From Gracilimonas sp017641085 (lineage in GTDB: Bacteria; Bacteroidota; Rhodothermia; Balneolales; Balneolaceae), in NCBI RefSeq assembly GCF_046115515.1, contig NZ_CP175953.1: a DNA stretch of 64,000 nt, one strand, 5' to 3'. This document shows, piece after piece, positions 51,258 to 60,531 of the stretch; position 1 is the stretch's first letter; each line of letters starts with the position of its first letter. Both the position numbers and the translations under genes were made by a program. A model generated the notes under the pieces. The model was not told where the DNA came from. It searched no databases and worked only from the letters and a program-made list of their open reading frames with translations.

Positions 51258-52235
51258 ATGATTACCAATATCTTCCGCATACCATATTATGTAATACGCC
51301 CGCTGTACGAGCGAACTTCATTCCACAAGTCTGTGATTGAAGATCTGCAAGACGATCAGCTAAAGGGAGCTTACTCCCATTGCAGGCGTATCACAAAAAA
51401 GCATGCCAAGACTTTTTATATGGCTACACGCTTTCTGCCAAATGAGAAGCAGCGGGGAATTTTTGCCATCTATGGCTTATGCCGGTATCTCGATGATTTG
51501 GTTGATGAAGCTGAAGATCTGATTCACGACCAAAAGATTACAGTAGATCAGGTGGATGAAAAGCTGGAGATGTTTAAACAACGCCTGATCGATGTGTATG
51601 AAGGAAGGATTGTGGACGACCCGATTCTTACCGCTTTTTCTGACACGCTCAAGAAATATCAAATTTCAATGGATCTCCCTTTTCTGCTGATGGACGGGGT
51701 GAAGACAGATTTAGTAAAAAGCCGATTCAAGGATTTTGAGGAAGTATATGATTACTCCTACAAAGTAGCCTCCGTAGTTGGATTGATGACCAGCGAGGTT
51801 TTCGGATATGTGGACGACAAAGCTTTGGATTATGCGGTTGATCTTGGTATTGCCATGCAGCTGACCAATATTTTACGTGACATTGGGGAAGATTTACGTC
51901 GCGGTCGCATATATATCCCGCAAAATGAGCTTGAGGAATATGGGATAAAAGAAGATGACCTGTTCTCTTATTCGCTCGATAAAAAATTCAAAAGCCTGAT
52001 GGAATTCCAGATTAAGAGGGCACGGGAATATTATGCTAAGGCCGACAAAGGAATTGCACTGCTCTCAAGCGACAGCCGGTTGCCGGTATATCTCGCCCGT
52101 CACAACTATGGCCGCATCCTCGACAAAATTGAGCAGAACGATTACAATGTGTTTGATCATCGCGCCTTCCTCAATTACACCGAAAAACTCTCCATTTTAC
52201 CCAAGGCTTTCATTGATTTGAATACAGCCGGTTAA
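51258..52235 (+). CDS. Phytoene/squalene synthase family protein
   Basis: A 325-residue trans-isoprenyl diphosphate synthase. The first Asp-rich motif is YLDDLVDE (about 78-85) and the second QLTNILRDIGEDLRRGRIYIP carries DxxxD-type aspartates. SHCRRITKKHAKTFYMATRFLP matches the N-terminal part of CrtB. It condenses two GGPP to phytoene in carotenoid synthesis or two FPP in hopanoid/squalene synthesis; no other carotenoid genes are adjacent. Its upstream 200 bases are shared with the divergent LacI gene. Confidence 0.85.
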   Translation: MITNIFRIPYYVIRPLYERTSFHKSVIEDLQDDQLKGAYSHCRRITKKHAKTFYMATRFLPNEKQRGIFAIYGLCRYLDDLVDEAEDLIHDQKITVDQVDEKLEMFKQRLIDVYEGRIVDDPILTAFSDTLKKYQISMDLPFLLMDGVKTDLVKSRFKDFEEVYDYSYKVASVVGLMTSEVFGYVDDKALDYAVDLGIAMQLTNILRDIGEDLRRGRIYIPQNELEEYGIKEDDLFSYSLDKKFKSLMEFQIKRAREYYAKADKGIALLSSDSRLPVYLARHNYGRILDKIEQNDYNVFDHRAFLNYTEKLSILPKAFIDLNTAG

Positions 52236-52303
52236 AATCTGCTTTTTGCTTGGAGAATCTTTCCGTAAAGTCCTATCATTAGGCAAAAAGTAAACAGGAT
52301 TTT

Positions 52304-53803
52304 ATGGCGGATATAAAAAAAGTACTGATAGCTAATCGTGGAGAAATTGCACTTCGGGTAATTCACACCTGTAAAGAACTTGGAATAAAAACGGTGGCGG
52401 TCTATTCTCGCCCCGATGCCCATTCGCCACATGTGCTTCACGCAGACGAAGCGGTATTTATCGGGGAAGCTGCTTCCTCGGAAAGTTACCTGGTGATCGA
52501 CAAGATTATTGATGCTGTAAAGCAGACCGGTGCCGACGCGGTGCATCCCGGGTATGGATTTTTGAGTGAAAACGCAGCTTTTGCAGAACGCTGTAAAAAA
52601 GAAAACATCATTTTTATAGGCCCTGAGCCCAAAGCAATCCGCCTGATGGGCGACAAAACCGAAGCCCGGGAATTGGTTACCCAAGCCGGAATTCCTACGC
52701 CTCCGGGACTTAAAAGTGAATTGAAAGATATTGAGGAAGCCCGAAGCGTAGCCGACGACATCGGCTACCCGATCCTGGTTAAAGCTGCTGCCGGTGGTGG
52801 TGGAAAAGGGATGCGCATCGTTCATAAGAAAGAAGAGTTTGAAGCGAGTATCAAAGCTGCAAAATCAGAAGCCCGAAATGCTTTTGGTGACGACCGTATC
52901 TACATAGAGAAATATCTTGAGGAACCTCGTCATGTTGAGTTCCAGATTATGGCCGACACTCACGGAAACGTGCTCCATGTGTACGACCGAGAATGCTCGG
53001 TTCAGCGTCGTCACCAAAAGGTAATAGAAGAAGCTCCATGTGCGCTATTGACTGATGAACTTAGGGCTGATATGGCCGAAGCTGCCATTGGCGCCGCCAA
53101 AGCCGTGGATTATGTGGGAGCCGGAACCATTGAATTCCTGGTAGATAAGCACCTCAATTTCTACTTCCTTGAAATGAATACGCGGCTTCAGGTAGAGCAT
53201 CCGGTTACGGAAATGATTACAGGAGTAGATTTAGTTGCCCTTCAAATATTGGTAGCTGAAGGAAAAGAGCTTCCGATCAAACAGGAAGATTTAGCTATAA
53301 ACGGGCATGCTATTGAGTGCAGGATTTACGCGGAAGATCCCACCGAAAACTTCCTGCCAAGTACCGGCCTTCTAAAGAAACACCGGGTACCTACCGGCTC
53401 AGGCATTCGCGTGGATGCCGGAGTGGAAGAGGGGCAGCAAATTACCATTAACTATGACCCTATGATTTCCAAGTTGAGTGTACACGGACCGGACAGGGAA
53501 ATAGCCAGAAAAAGAATGCTCCGCGCGCTGGATGAATACGAGATTGCGGGATGCAGAACCACCATTCCGTTCTGTGAATTTACCCTTAAGCATCCGGCCT
53601 TCATTGAGGCAAAATATGATACACATTTTGTGCAGGATCACTTTAAGCCGGAAAACATGCAGGAAGATCAGCCTGCAGAGGATGTAGCCCTTGCTGCATC
53701 ATTACTGAAATTCAAAAACCAATCAGAACCGGAGAGCGAAGCTTTGTTGGAGAACGGAACGGGAGAGTCGGCCCTTTGGTGGAAAAACAGAAAAGGAAAC
53801 TAA
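52304..53803 (+). CDS. accC: Biotin carboxylase (acetyl-CoA carboxylase type)
   Basis: A 499-residue ATP-grasp biotin carboxylase. Seen are KVLIANRGEIALRVI at the start, VHPGYGFLSENAAFA, VKAAAGGGGKGMRIV (ATP-binding glycine-rich loop), EKYLEEPRHVEFQI, and EMNTRLQVEHPVTEMITG carrying catalytic residues. A C-terminal extension of about 50 residues beyond E. coli AccC (449) is present. It could serve acetyl-CoA or other acyl-CoA carboxylases; the partner subunits are not in the window. Confidence 0.9.
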   Translation: MADIKKVLIANRGEIALRVIHTCKELGIKTVAVYSRPDAHSPHVLHADEAVFIGEAASSESYLVIDKIIDAVKQTGADAVHPGYGFLSENAAFAERCKKENIIFIGPEPKAIRLMGDKTEARELVTQAGIPTPPGLKSELKDIEEARSVADDIGYPILVKAAAGGGGKGMRIVHKKEEFEASIKAAKSEARNAFGDDRIYIEKYLEEPRHVEFQIMADTHGNVLHVYDRECSVQRRHQKVIEEAPCALLTDELRADMAEAAIGAAKAVDYVGAGTIEFLVDKHLNFYFLEMNTRLQVEHPVTEMITGVDLVALQILVAEGKELPIKQEDLAINGHAIECRIYAEDPTENFLPSTGLLKKHRVPTGSGIRVDAGVEEGQQITINYDPMISKLSVHGPDREIARKRMLRALDEYEIAGCRTTIPFCEFTLKHPAFIEAKYDTHFVQDHFKPENMQEDQPAEDVALAASLLKFKNQSEPESEALLENGTGESALWWKNRKGN

Positions 53804-53807
53804 GACA

Positions 53808-54746
53808 TTGAATTCTACAGAAGAGAAGAAAAAGCTATTCAAGAAACTCGAAAACTTAGCTACAGAGAAGAGAAATTCGTCAACACTAGAAATTGACTTG
53901 GCTTCAGCCGGCGAAATTGCCCGATTGATAAATGCTGAAGACCAGAAAGTGGCCCTTCAGGTTGAAAAAAAGCTGGATGTAATTGCTGATGTCATAGAGT
54001 TGGTTAGCGATGCATTCCAGATGGGAGGGCGTTTGCTTTATTTCGGAGCCGGCACCAGTGGAAGGCTGGGAGTGCTTGATGCAGCTGAATGTCCGCCTAC
54101 TTTTGGTACACCGCCTGAGCAGGTTGAAGGGTTTATAGCCGGGGGAGAAGCCGCTATGTTTGTAGCCCAGGAAGGTGCGGAAGATTCAGAGGAAATCGGA
54201 GCTGAAGCTGTTGAAGAGGCCAAAGTTGCACCGCCTGATGTAATTTGTGGTCTGGCGGCCAGTGGCCGCACTCCCTATGTACACGGAGCCATTAAAGAAG
54301 CAGCGAAGCGCGGATGTAAAACTATTTTGGTGACCACCGTGCCGGCCGAACAAATTGATCTTGATGTAGATTACCTGATTGACGTACCGGTTGGACCTGA
54401 AGTGATTATGGGAAGCACCCGTATGAAAAGCGGAACGGCTCAAAAGATGGTGCTTAATATGATTACAACCGGGGCGATGATCAGACAGGGGAAAATTTAT
54501 GAGAACGTGATGGTTGATCTTATGCTTTCCAATAAGAAATTGGAAGAGCGTGCAAAACGCATCTTAATGATTTTCTCGGAAGTTGATTACGAAACCGCTG
54601 AAGCGCTTTTGAATGAGGCAGATGGGCATGTAAAAACGGCCTTATTGATGGCTTTGGGTAACCTTAATGCGGAGGATGCCAAAAAGCTGCTAAAACAAAA
54701 CGACGGATTTGTTAGAAAAGCACTTTTAGGTATCAGTGAAGGATGA
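53808..54746 (+). CDS. murQ: N-acetylmuramic acid 6-phosphate etherase
   Basis: A 312-residue SIS-domain enzyme that cleaves the lactyl ether of MurNAc-6-phosphate in cell-wall recycling. The signature GAGTSGRLGVLDAAECPPTFG is at about residue 79, and GLAASGRTPYVHGA and GPEVIMGSTRMKSGTAQK follow. The start is TTG, 4 bases after accC. It precedes plsC with a 4-base overlap. Confidence 0.92.
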   Translation: MNSTEEKKKLFKKLENLATEKRNSSTLEIDLASAGEIARLINAEDQKVALQVEKKLDVIADVIELVSDAFQMGGRLLYFGAGTSGRLGVLDAAECPPTFGTPPEQVEGFIAGGEAAMFVAQEGAEDSEEIGAEAVEEAKVAPPDVICGLAASGRTPYVHGAIKEAAKRGCKTILVTTVPAEQIDLDVDYLIDVPVGPEVIMGSTRMKSGTAQKMVLNMITTGAMIRQGKIYENVMVDLMLSNKKLEERAKRILMIFSEVDYETAEALLNEADGHVKTALLMALGNLNAEDAKKLLKQNDGFVRKALLGISEG

Positions 54747-55471
54747 TGAGACGGTTATTCAGCATCTGGGTATTCAGTTATTTTACGCTGCTTTTCCTTG
54801 TTTTTTTTGTCATCATTCTGGCTGTTTTTATCATCACATTTCCATTCGATAAATACAGGAAAGCCCCGAACTTCACCCTTTCGTTAATGGCCAGATGCAT
54901 GATGAAAGCCAGCCCGGCCTGGAAAATGGAGTTTGAGGGAACCGAAAAATACGATCCGTCCGAGCCGACTATTTTTGTTTCCAACCACCAGAGCTTTCTG
55001 GATATGGCCTTTATCTATCATTTGCCCTGGAAAATGAAATGGGTTTCCAAAAAAAGTCTCACCTATATTCCCGTCATGGGCTGGCTGGTTTGGCTTACGG
55101 GACACCTCACGATCAACCGTTCAAGCAAAACCGCCCTCAAGAAACTTGATAATTTGGTTGAGCCACTGAAAGACCTGATACCGGTGATGATATTTCCGGA
55201 AGGAACCCGCACAATGGATGGGGAACTTAAACCGTTCAAGAACGGGCCGTTTCTTCTTGCAAAAGAATATGGTTTCAAACTACAGCCCATGGTAATTGAT
55301 GGTGGTTTCGAGGCTATGCCATCCGGTTCAAAAAATTTAAAACCAAATGTTCGGTTTAAACTTAGAGTACTGGAGCCCCTTGATGCTTCTGATTTTGAAG
55401 ATATGAGGGAACTAAAAGACCATACCAGATTGCTTATGCAACAACAGTTAACAGAACTCAAACATACTTGA
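54743..55471 (+). CDS. plsC: 1-acyl-sn-glycerol-3-phosphate acyltransferase
   Basis: A 242-residue membrane acyltransferase. The catalytic NHQSFLD (HxxxxD, about residue 77) and FPEGTRTMDG (PEGTR) motifs are visible, with a hydrophobic N-terminus (about 10-32) and further amphipathic segments. It makes phosphatidic acid. It overlaps murQ by 4 bases and the following TonB-like gene by 4 bases, so the three form one unit. Confidence 0.92.
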   Translation: MMRRLFSIWVFSYFTLLFLVFFVIILAVFIITFPFDKYRKAPNFTLSLMARCMMKASPAWKMEFEGTEKYDPSEPTIFVSNHQSFLDMAFIYHLPWKMKWVSKKSLTYIPVMGWLVWLTGHLTINRSSKTALKKLDNLVEPLKDLIPVMIFPEGTRTMDGELKPFKNGPFLLAKEYGFKLQPMVIDGGFEAMPSGSKNLKPNVRFKLRVLEPLDASDFEDMRELKDHTRLLMQQQLTELKHT

Positions 55472-56148
55472 TCGACAAATTTCGTGACATCTATTATGGT
55501 GAGCTTGAGCATGAACACCGTTTCATGTTATCGCTGATATGTGCGGAATTACTGATTATTTGTCTGTTAAAGTTTTGGCCCATCCCCGAAGGTCCGCCTA
55601 AAGAAGATGAAGACACCTTCACCGATGAAGTTATTTACGTGGAGAATTCGATCATCACTAAACAGACTTCAGCACCGGCTGCCCCTCCAAGACCCCGCGT
55701 TCCTGTTCCCGTTCCCAACGATGAAGTGATAGAGGAAGAAATCGATTTTCCTGACTTTGAAGATCTGCTCTCAAAATATGAAGCGGACGGGGAGGATGGA
55801 TTTTCTGACGCTCAGGGTGAGGGGGAGTTTGTGGGCAGCCCCGAACAGCCAGCCGGTTTGGTTCGGATTGTAGAGCCTACCGTTCCGGAAGCTGCACAGA
55901 GAGCGAATATCAAAGCCCGTGTTAAGGTTACTTTTTTGGTAGGCACAAAAGGGCAGGTGGAAGACTATTATATCTCAGAAATACGAGTGTATGATAGAGA
56001 AGGAAATTATGAAGTGGTAAACCAAATAGGGTATGGGATAATGGAAGCCGTACTGCAGGCGGCAGCCAAGTGGCGTTTTACGCCGGCTAAAGACGATGGA
56101 AGGCTCGTTAAAACCTATGTTGAAAATAGTTTTAATATTGGCTTCTAA
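55468..56148 (+). CDS. TonB-like C-terminal domain protein
   Basis: A 226-residue protein with one N-terminal membrane segment (about 20-38), a Pro- and acid-rich spacer (about 70-120), and a TonB C-terminal domain (about 140-226) with IVEPTVPEAAQRANIKARVK and VLQAAAKWRFTPAKDDGR, the family YPxxA-like and W-x-F-x-P-A motifs. Such proteins link inner-membrane energy to outer-membrane receptors or act as structural proteins. The TTG start overlaps plsC. Confidence 0.82.
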   Translation: MIDKFRDIYYGELEHEHRFMLSLICAELLIICLLKFWPIPEGPPKEDEDTFTDEVIYVENSIITKQTSAPAAPPRPRVPVPVPNDEVIEEEIDFPDFEDLLSKYEADGEDGFSDAQGEGEFVGSPEQPAGLVRIVEPTVPEAAQRANIKARVKVTFLVGTKGQVEDYYISEIRVYDREGNYEVVNQIGYGIMEAVLQAAAKWRFTPAKDDGRLVKTYVENSFNIGF

Positions 56149-56153
56149 ATACG

Positions 56154-56182
56154 TTGATATAGGGTATAAATACTTCTATCTT
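56154..56182 (+). promoter_or_regulatory. Candidate promoter of tRNA-Ser
   Basis: TTGATA (56154-56159), a 17-nt spacer and TATCTT (56177-56182), about 38 bases before the tRNA. It resembles the general sigma-70 pattern; a weak match only. Confidence 0.4.
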
Positions 56183-56220
56183 AGGCGCCCTTCGATAAGG
56201 CTTTTCATCTATTTTCAAAC

Positions 56221-56314
<94 letters not shown>

Positions 56315-56383
56315 TCTTTTTTAGAATTTACTTAAACGTACTAATTCCTTATATTTAGGCGAAGAAAGGAATTCTACAAAACC

Positions 56384-56468
56384 AAATAATTCCAGTTTAA
56401 ACCAGATTTTGGTTGAACTATTCAGTGACCATACCCAAGATGGTGTCAATGGTCACTGGAAATTATTT
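56384..56468. repeat. Nested inverted repeats between tRNA-Ser and integrase
   Basis: Outer arms AAATAATTCCAGT (56384-56396) and ACTGGAAATTATTT (56455-56468) pair with one bulge. Inside, CAGTGACCAT (56423-56432) and ATGGTCACTG (56449-56458) form a perfect 10-bp hairpin. The placement next to the attachment site suggests recombinase or accessory-protein binding sites, or a folded single-stranded site; no similar sequence is seen elsewhere in the window. Confidence 0.5.
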
Positions 56469-56561
56469 GATGCATCTCCGAAAGATGTCCACGAAGGATG
56501 ATAGATCTGTTTTTAACTGCCTTTCTGTAACAGAAATATTTATTCAAAACGTGGAATCATT

Positions 56562-57773
56562 ATGTTTAAAAATTTAAACATTACCTACACTATACGTACT
56601 AACAAAGCCCGATCTAATGGGGAAGCTCCCATCTACTTACGACTGAATGTTGATGGTAAGACAAAAGAGCTCTCATCCGGAGAGAAAGTACTTCCGGAAA
56701 AATGGGAATCAAACACATCCAGAGTCAAAGGCAGATCTGCTAAAGCTCGCCTTATTAATGCCAAACTTGAAACTTTGAAGTTTGAAGCTAAGACAGCTTA
56801 TCAGGAGTTACTCGAAGAAGGCACTGAGATTACTTCTCAGGCTGTTAAAGACCGCATGACGGGTAAGGATAAGGAACAACAGCTAAAGCCCTTATTGGAA
56901 GTTTTTCAGCTCCATAACACGAAGATGGAGAAGAGAATTGGTAACAGTTACTCGGAAGCCACCCATCAGAAATACAAAACCTGTAAAATGCATCTGGAGT
57001 CATTCTTGGAAGGGCGAGGAGAGATGGACTTTCCAATTACAAAGGTTGATCTGAACTTTTTGGAAGATTTTGCGGAATATCTGATGACCAAAGAAAAGCC
57101 ATGTTCGAATAATACTACCAAAAAGTATCTCACGAACGTACAGAAGGTCATTAATTTTGCCAGAAGAAACGATTGGTTGGATAAAGATCCATTCCAGAAA
57201 TTCGAAATGAGTTATGAAAAGACGGATACCGTTTTTCTAACCCATGAAGAAGTTAAACGGATATACCACAAGGAGTTTGAGATTGAACGCCTTGAGAGGG
57301 TAAGAGATGTTTTTATCTTCGCCTGTTATACCGGGTTCGCTTTTTCGGACACACGCAAGCTAAAAAAGAGTGATGTACAAACCGATATGGAAGGAGGGAA
57401 GTTTCTACAGAAGCCCAGAACGAAAACACATGAAAGTGCTCTGGTGCCATTGTTACCTATTCCTTTAGCTATCATTGAAAAATATGAGGATGATCCGCAA
57501 ACCAGGAGTGGGAACCTCCTGCCGGTAATTAGTAATCAGAACTACAATGCATATCTGAAAGAAGTAGCTACGTTATGTGGGATTCAAAAACACTTAACCA
57601 CTCACGTTGCCCGGCATACCTGTGGTACTTTACTGTTGAATGCAGGCTTGTCTATGGAATCAGTTAGGCGAATATTGGGGCATGCCGATTTACGGATGAC
57701 CCTGCATTATGCTAAGCTAAGCCAGACCTCAATCAACGGAGAGATGGCTAAATTGAGCGAGAAGCTCTCTTAA
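56562..57773 (+). CDS. Tyrosine recombinase/integrase (Bacteroidota type)
   Basis: A 403-residue tyrosine recombinase. An N-terminal arm-binding part (about 1-80; LNITYTIRTNKARSNGEAPIY), a SAM-like core-binding part (about 105-195), and the catalytic domain. Visible are KTHESALVPLLP (Lys), THVARHTCGTLLL (His, Arg), LGHADL (His) and LHYAKLS (Tyr). The first catalytic Arg, in TGLR of most members, is Ala in TGFAFSD, as the corresponding residue is not Arg in IntDOT-type enzymes. It acts with the HTH gene at 58684 to insert and excise the element at tRNA-Ser. Confidence 0.92.
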   Translation: MFKNLNITYTIRTNKARSNGEAPIYLRLNVDGKTKELSSGEKVLPEKWESNTSRVKGRSAKARLINAKLETLKFEAKTAYQELLEEGTEITSQAVKDRMTGKDKEQQLKPLLEVFQLHNTKMEKRIGNSYSEATHQKYKTCKMHLESFLEGRGEMDFPITKVDLNFLEDFAEYLMTKEKPCSNNTTKKYLTNVQKVINFARRNDWLDKDPFQKFEMSYEKTDTVFLTHEEVKRIYHKEFEIERLERVRDVFIFACYTGFAFSDTRKLKKSDVQTDMEGGKFLQKPRTKTHESALVPLLPIPLAIIEKYEDDPQTRSGNLLPVISNQNYNAYLKEVATLCGIQKHLTTHVARHTCGTLLLNAGLSMESVRRILGHADLRMTLHYAKLSQTSINGEMAKLSEKLS

Positions 57774-57780
57774 TTAAAAA

Positions 57781-57830
57781 CCCGAGTACAGCTTCATTTT
57801 AATAATTTGAAGCTGTCTCGGGCTATTTTT
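57781..57830 (+). terminator. Intrinsic terminator after the integrase
   Basis: CCCGAG-T-ACAGCTTCA pairs with TGAAGCTGT-CTCGGG (15 bp, one bulge), followed by CTATTTTT. A strong hairpin, right after the integrase stop. Confidence 0.85.
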
Positions 57831-57905
57831 AATGGTCGTTGAATTTTCCACTACTAAAAGAGAATTACTATAATAGTTCTATATTATCTTTTAGTATTTG
57901 AATTT

Positions 57906-58439
57906 TCAAACATCTGTATGAGCTTGAAAACTTTTGGTTTTATGCTCACCAGGATTAGGTGCTTCATCTGCTTCCAAAATAGAGTTATCATCATAGTAAC
58001 CTGAGATTTGATGATAATCGAAAAAGTTACGAAAAGCCTGTTTAAAGCCTTTCCGGTCAATTTCATTCAATTCAGAAAAGTCATAGATGAGATGTACTTT
58101 TTGTTTTATTTTTTCATAATGAATTGTATAGAAGTTTTTCCTTGTTTCGGTTTTCCGTGTATACGAGACGAACCCTAAATCCTTTAGTTCATCTATCATT
58201 TTTCGGATCATTGTTCTTTTTAAATGCGTCATATCCATTAGCTTTGGATACGTGTGGTAGAACTCACCACTTCCGAAACACTTGGATAGTACAAGTAATG
58301 CTTCAAAAACAACTATTCGTTCTAATCTCCATTCTTTCCGGTACATATTGAGTCTTTTAAATCTCATCGATATCAGATTTCTATAACCTGTATAAGTACC
58401 ATCAGAATCATGTATCAGGCTTGCAAAGTTTATACTCAT
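57906..58439 (-). CDS. Winged-helix protein of the integrative element
   Basis: A 177-residue protein. The central part has an HTH-like pattern (VVFEALLVLSKCFGSGEFYHTYPKLMDMTHLKRTMIRKMIDELKDLGFVSYTRK, about 50-105), as in replication or MarR-like winged helices. The remainder is charged and low in complexity. The family is not recognised. It lies 2 bases after the HTH gene on the same strand, so the two are co-transcribed, and it probably regulates excision or replication of the element. Confidence 0.6.
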   Translation of the reverse strand: MSINFASLIHDSDGTYTGYRNLISMRFKRLNMYRKEWRLERIVVFEALLVLSKCFGSGEFYHTYPKLMDMTHLKRTMIRKMIDELKDLGFVSYTRKTETRKNFYTIHYEKIKQKVHLIYDFSELNEIDRKGFKQAFRNFFDYHQISGYYDDNSILEADEAPNPGEHKTKSFQAHTDV

Positions 58440-58441
58440 AA

Positions 58442-58684
58442 CTATACCTCACAACCTAATTTTTCCATTACTTCGTCAATTTCCTGACGATCATAATAGT
58501 TGGTACCACCCAGTTTTCTTACCGCGAAGTACCCTTCGTTCTTATACACCTGAAGTTGAGAAGACGATATGCTAAGGTATTCGCATACCTGATTCGTTCT
58601 AAGCCATCTCTGTTGGCTTGCTGCTACGATTGACTTTATTGCATCGATTAACTCATCGTTGCTCATTTTTTCTAAATTGTCCAT
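58442..58684 (-). CDS. Excisionase-like HTH protein
   Basis: An 80-residue protein from ATG 58684. It has a MerR/HTH_17-type fold: WLRTNQVCEYLSISSSQLQVYKNEGYFAVRKLGGTNYYDRQEIDEVMEK, the winged helix used by excisionases and element regulators. The open frame continues 48 bases upstream but the residues there look unlike the family. It is co-oriented with the winged-helix gene and opposite to the integrase. Likely role: Xis-like DNA binding at the attachment region. Confidence 0.75.
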   Translation of the reverse strand: MDNLEKMSNDELIDAIKSIVAASQQRWLRTNQVCEYLSISSSQLQVYKNEGYFAVRKLGGTNYYDRQEIDEVMEKLGCEV

Positions 58685-58732
58685 AACGAAATGGTTTATT
58701 TGCAGAGAGGGTCTGCAAAGCCCGCATCTCAA

Positions 58733-59004
58733 ATTGTCTGAGTGCGCTCATCGGCGTTTTTGGATCGTGAAATGATCTAAAATCAAATCAGCCCGGTATT
58801 CACTCATTTTGGACAACTGATATTAAAATACGCCAAATCACTTTAAAATTGAAGCATAGTTGCAACAAATGGTGCAAGTGTTTAAGCGTAGGTGTAGAAG
58901 TAAGAGGGGGTATATAGGTAAACATATATTACACATATAAAATAAACATCTGAATTATATAGCACTTTGGTCTCAAGGCTCTCAAAAAAAATATTATATA
59001 TTTT
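58733..59004. other. Non-coding AT-rich region of the element
   Basis: About 270 bases without a supported gene. They contain AT-rich tracts (TATATAGG, ATATTATATATTTTTT) and direct words such as AAATTG. The region separates the leftward regulatory genes from the rightward genes and probably holds their promoters and possibly an origin or transfer site; no DnaA-box array is evident. Confidence 0.4.
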
Positions 59005-59118
59005 TTGGACCGACCTCTTTTCACAAGCGAACAACCCACCTTAGAAAGCCACCCCGTCTGCATTTCGGCGTTGGAACATATCCCCGCCCTTGAAATTTCA
59101 ATTCTAAACCCAAGACAA

Positions 59119-59466
59119 ATGGTTAAGATAAAAGACTACGCAAAACGTACGAACTCAGAAGGTGAACCCTTTAATGCATTAATCCTTGAAGGAGATCTGG
59201 AAACAGTAACCAGTGAAACTGGTGGTGTGTATTTCACAGCCAGGAGAACATCGGTGCCATCGAACTTTGATGATGAAAAGTGTGAATCCTTAATTGGTAG
59301 AGAACTTCCGGGGAAAATAGTCCGTCTGGAATGTGAACCTTACGAATATACTGTGCCAGAATCCGGAGAAGTAATCATGCTTGGACATACGTATGAGTAT
59401 GATCCCAATCCAGATTCCATGGAAGAGGAGGTGTTCAGCCGAGAAGAAGAACTCGTGGCACACTAA
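59119..59466 (+). CDS. Unknown protein of the integrative element
   Basis: A protein of 115 residues from ATG 59119; the open frame reaches 59005 with a TTG. It reads EGDLETVTSETGGVYFTARRTSV, then GRELPGKIVRLECEPYEYTVPESGEVIMLGHTYEYDP, ending in an acidic tail. I do not recognise it. The repeated EY/EYDP beta-rich pattern suggests a small beta-domain. A strong terminator lies 26 bases after the stop, so it may be a single-gene unit. Start and function are uncertain. Confidence 0.55.
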   Translation: MVKIKDYAKRTNSEGEPFNALILEGDLETVTSETGGVYFTARRTSVPSNFDDEKCESLIGRELPGKIVRLECEPYEYTVPESGEVIMLGHTYEYDPNPDSMEEEVFSREEELVAH

Positions 59467-59492
59467 TCCTACATACCCTACACAAACATTAC

Positions 59493-59525
59493 AGGCAGGT
59501 AGCTGAGAGGCTGCTTGCCTTTTTT
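59493..59525 (+). terminator. Intrinsic terminator
   Basis: AGGCAGGTAGC (59493-59503), a 6-nt loop, GCTGCTTGCCT (59510-59520) with two G-U pairs, followed by five T. It ends the transcript of the preceding gene and lies just before the DUF3871 gene. Confidence 0.8.
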
Positions 59526-59547
59526 ATTTCCAACTAAATTCTACGAT

Positions 59548-60531
59548 ATGAATACTTCTGAAATCACTATAACAGAAAACGACTCCCTAGGAAAGGAGGA
59601 AAAGCAACGATCTCCATTTATAGAAGCAAATACTGAAGCTATTAAGCTCGAAACCATTCAGCAGGATCACATTATACCTGTGTTTATCAAAGATAATGAG
59701 CCACTGATCTCTACGCCTGACTTTATTGATATGGCAGTTGGTGTAACGCACCATGTATTTAATGGAGAGGATGTTAGAGAGCCACAAATTAGGGTAAGCC
59801 ATCCTATAAAAGGACGCATCCCGGCAGCTAAGAATAAACCTGCAAAGGAGCTATTGGATCATGAACGTACCATCTATTACGAGCGAACTGCGTTTGTTAT
59901 CCAGGTACCTTCCATCACTAAGCAAGTGAATGGTGATACATTGTATCTGACTGTAGGTGGGATAAAAGCCTATAACGAAGATAATCTCTACCGATGCAAA
60001 GGAGCACCGGAGCATTTCAAGATATTTGTGGGCTTCCTGAATAAGGTCTGCACCAATCTTTGCGTGTGGAATGAAGGCTTTTGCCAGTCGGTCAAAGTTG
60101 GGACATCAAGAGAACTGGAGGTTGCCATATTTGAGCTTGTTACAGACTTCTGTAACTCCGGCTTCTATGGGAAGTTCACCTTTTGGGAACAGCTGGCTGA
60201 ACAGGAGCTTACCGAGCATCAATTCGCACAGGTAATAGGCAGGGCAAAGCTCTACCAACACCTTCCCAGAGAAGCGAAAGCCGCTATTCCTGAGCTTCTG
60301 CTAAACGACACGCAAATCTCTGCTATTGCCAAGGAGTATTATCAGGATACGCACTTCGGCAAGCCGGAGGGAGGAAGCATTCCCTTATGGGATTTTTACA
60401 ATCTGTGCACCGGTGCTCTAAAGTCGTCCTATATCGACACCTTTTTGGAGCGCGGACTCAATGCACACGCTTTTGTAGAGCAGCTATCGGATGCACTTAC
60501 CGGAGATCAGGAGTTCTGGTTTCTCAGCTAA
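59548..60531 (+). CDS. DUF3871 family protein
   Basis: A 327-residue protein from ATG 59548, preferred over an upstream TTG that lies in the terminator's T-run. It matches DUF3871, frequent on Bacteroidota mobile elements: IRVSHPIKGRIPAAKNKPAKEL, LTVGGIKAYNEDNLY and FVGFLNKVCTNLCVWNEGF, then FWEQLAEQELTEHQFAQVIGRAKLYQHLP and GGSIPLWDFYNLCTGALKSSYIDTFLERG. Its role is not known; similarity to plasmid-replication or mobilisation-linked proteins has been suggested only by neighbourhood. Confidence 0.85.
   Translation: MNTSEITITENDSLGKEEKQRSPFIEANTEAIKLETIQQDHIIPVFIKDNEPLISTPDFIDMAVGVTHHVFNGEDVREPQIRVSHPIKGRIPAAKNKPAKELLDHERTIYYERTAFVIQVPSITKQVNGDTLYLTVGGIKAYNEDNLYRCKGAPEHFKIFVGFLNKVCTNLCVWNEGFCQSVKVGTSRELEVAIFELVTDFCNSGFYGKFTFWEQLAEQELTEHQFAQVIGRAKLYQHLPREAKAAIPELLLNDTQISAIAKEYYQDTHFGKPEGGSIPLWDFYNLCTGALKSSYIDTFLERGLNAHAFVEQLSDALTGDQEFWFLS

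Noticed and set aside
52242..52290. CTTTTTGC/GCAAAAAG pair between phytoene synthase and accC
   Set aside because: The arms are short and 33 nt apart; this could be chance in AT-rich sequence and has no T-run after the second arm.
57844..57905. CRISPR-like repeats in the element
   Set aside because: Only isolated AT-rich words are seen, with no regular repeat-spacer pattern here or elsewhere in the window.
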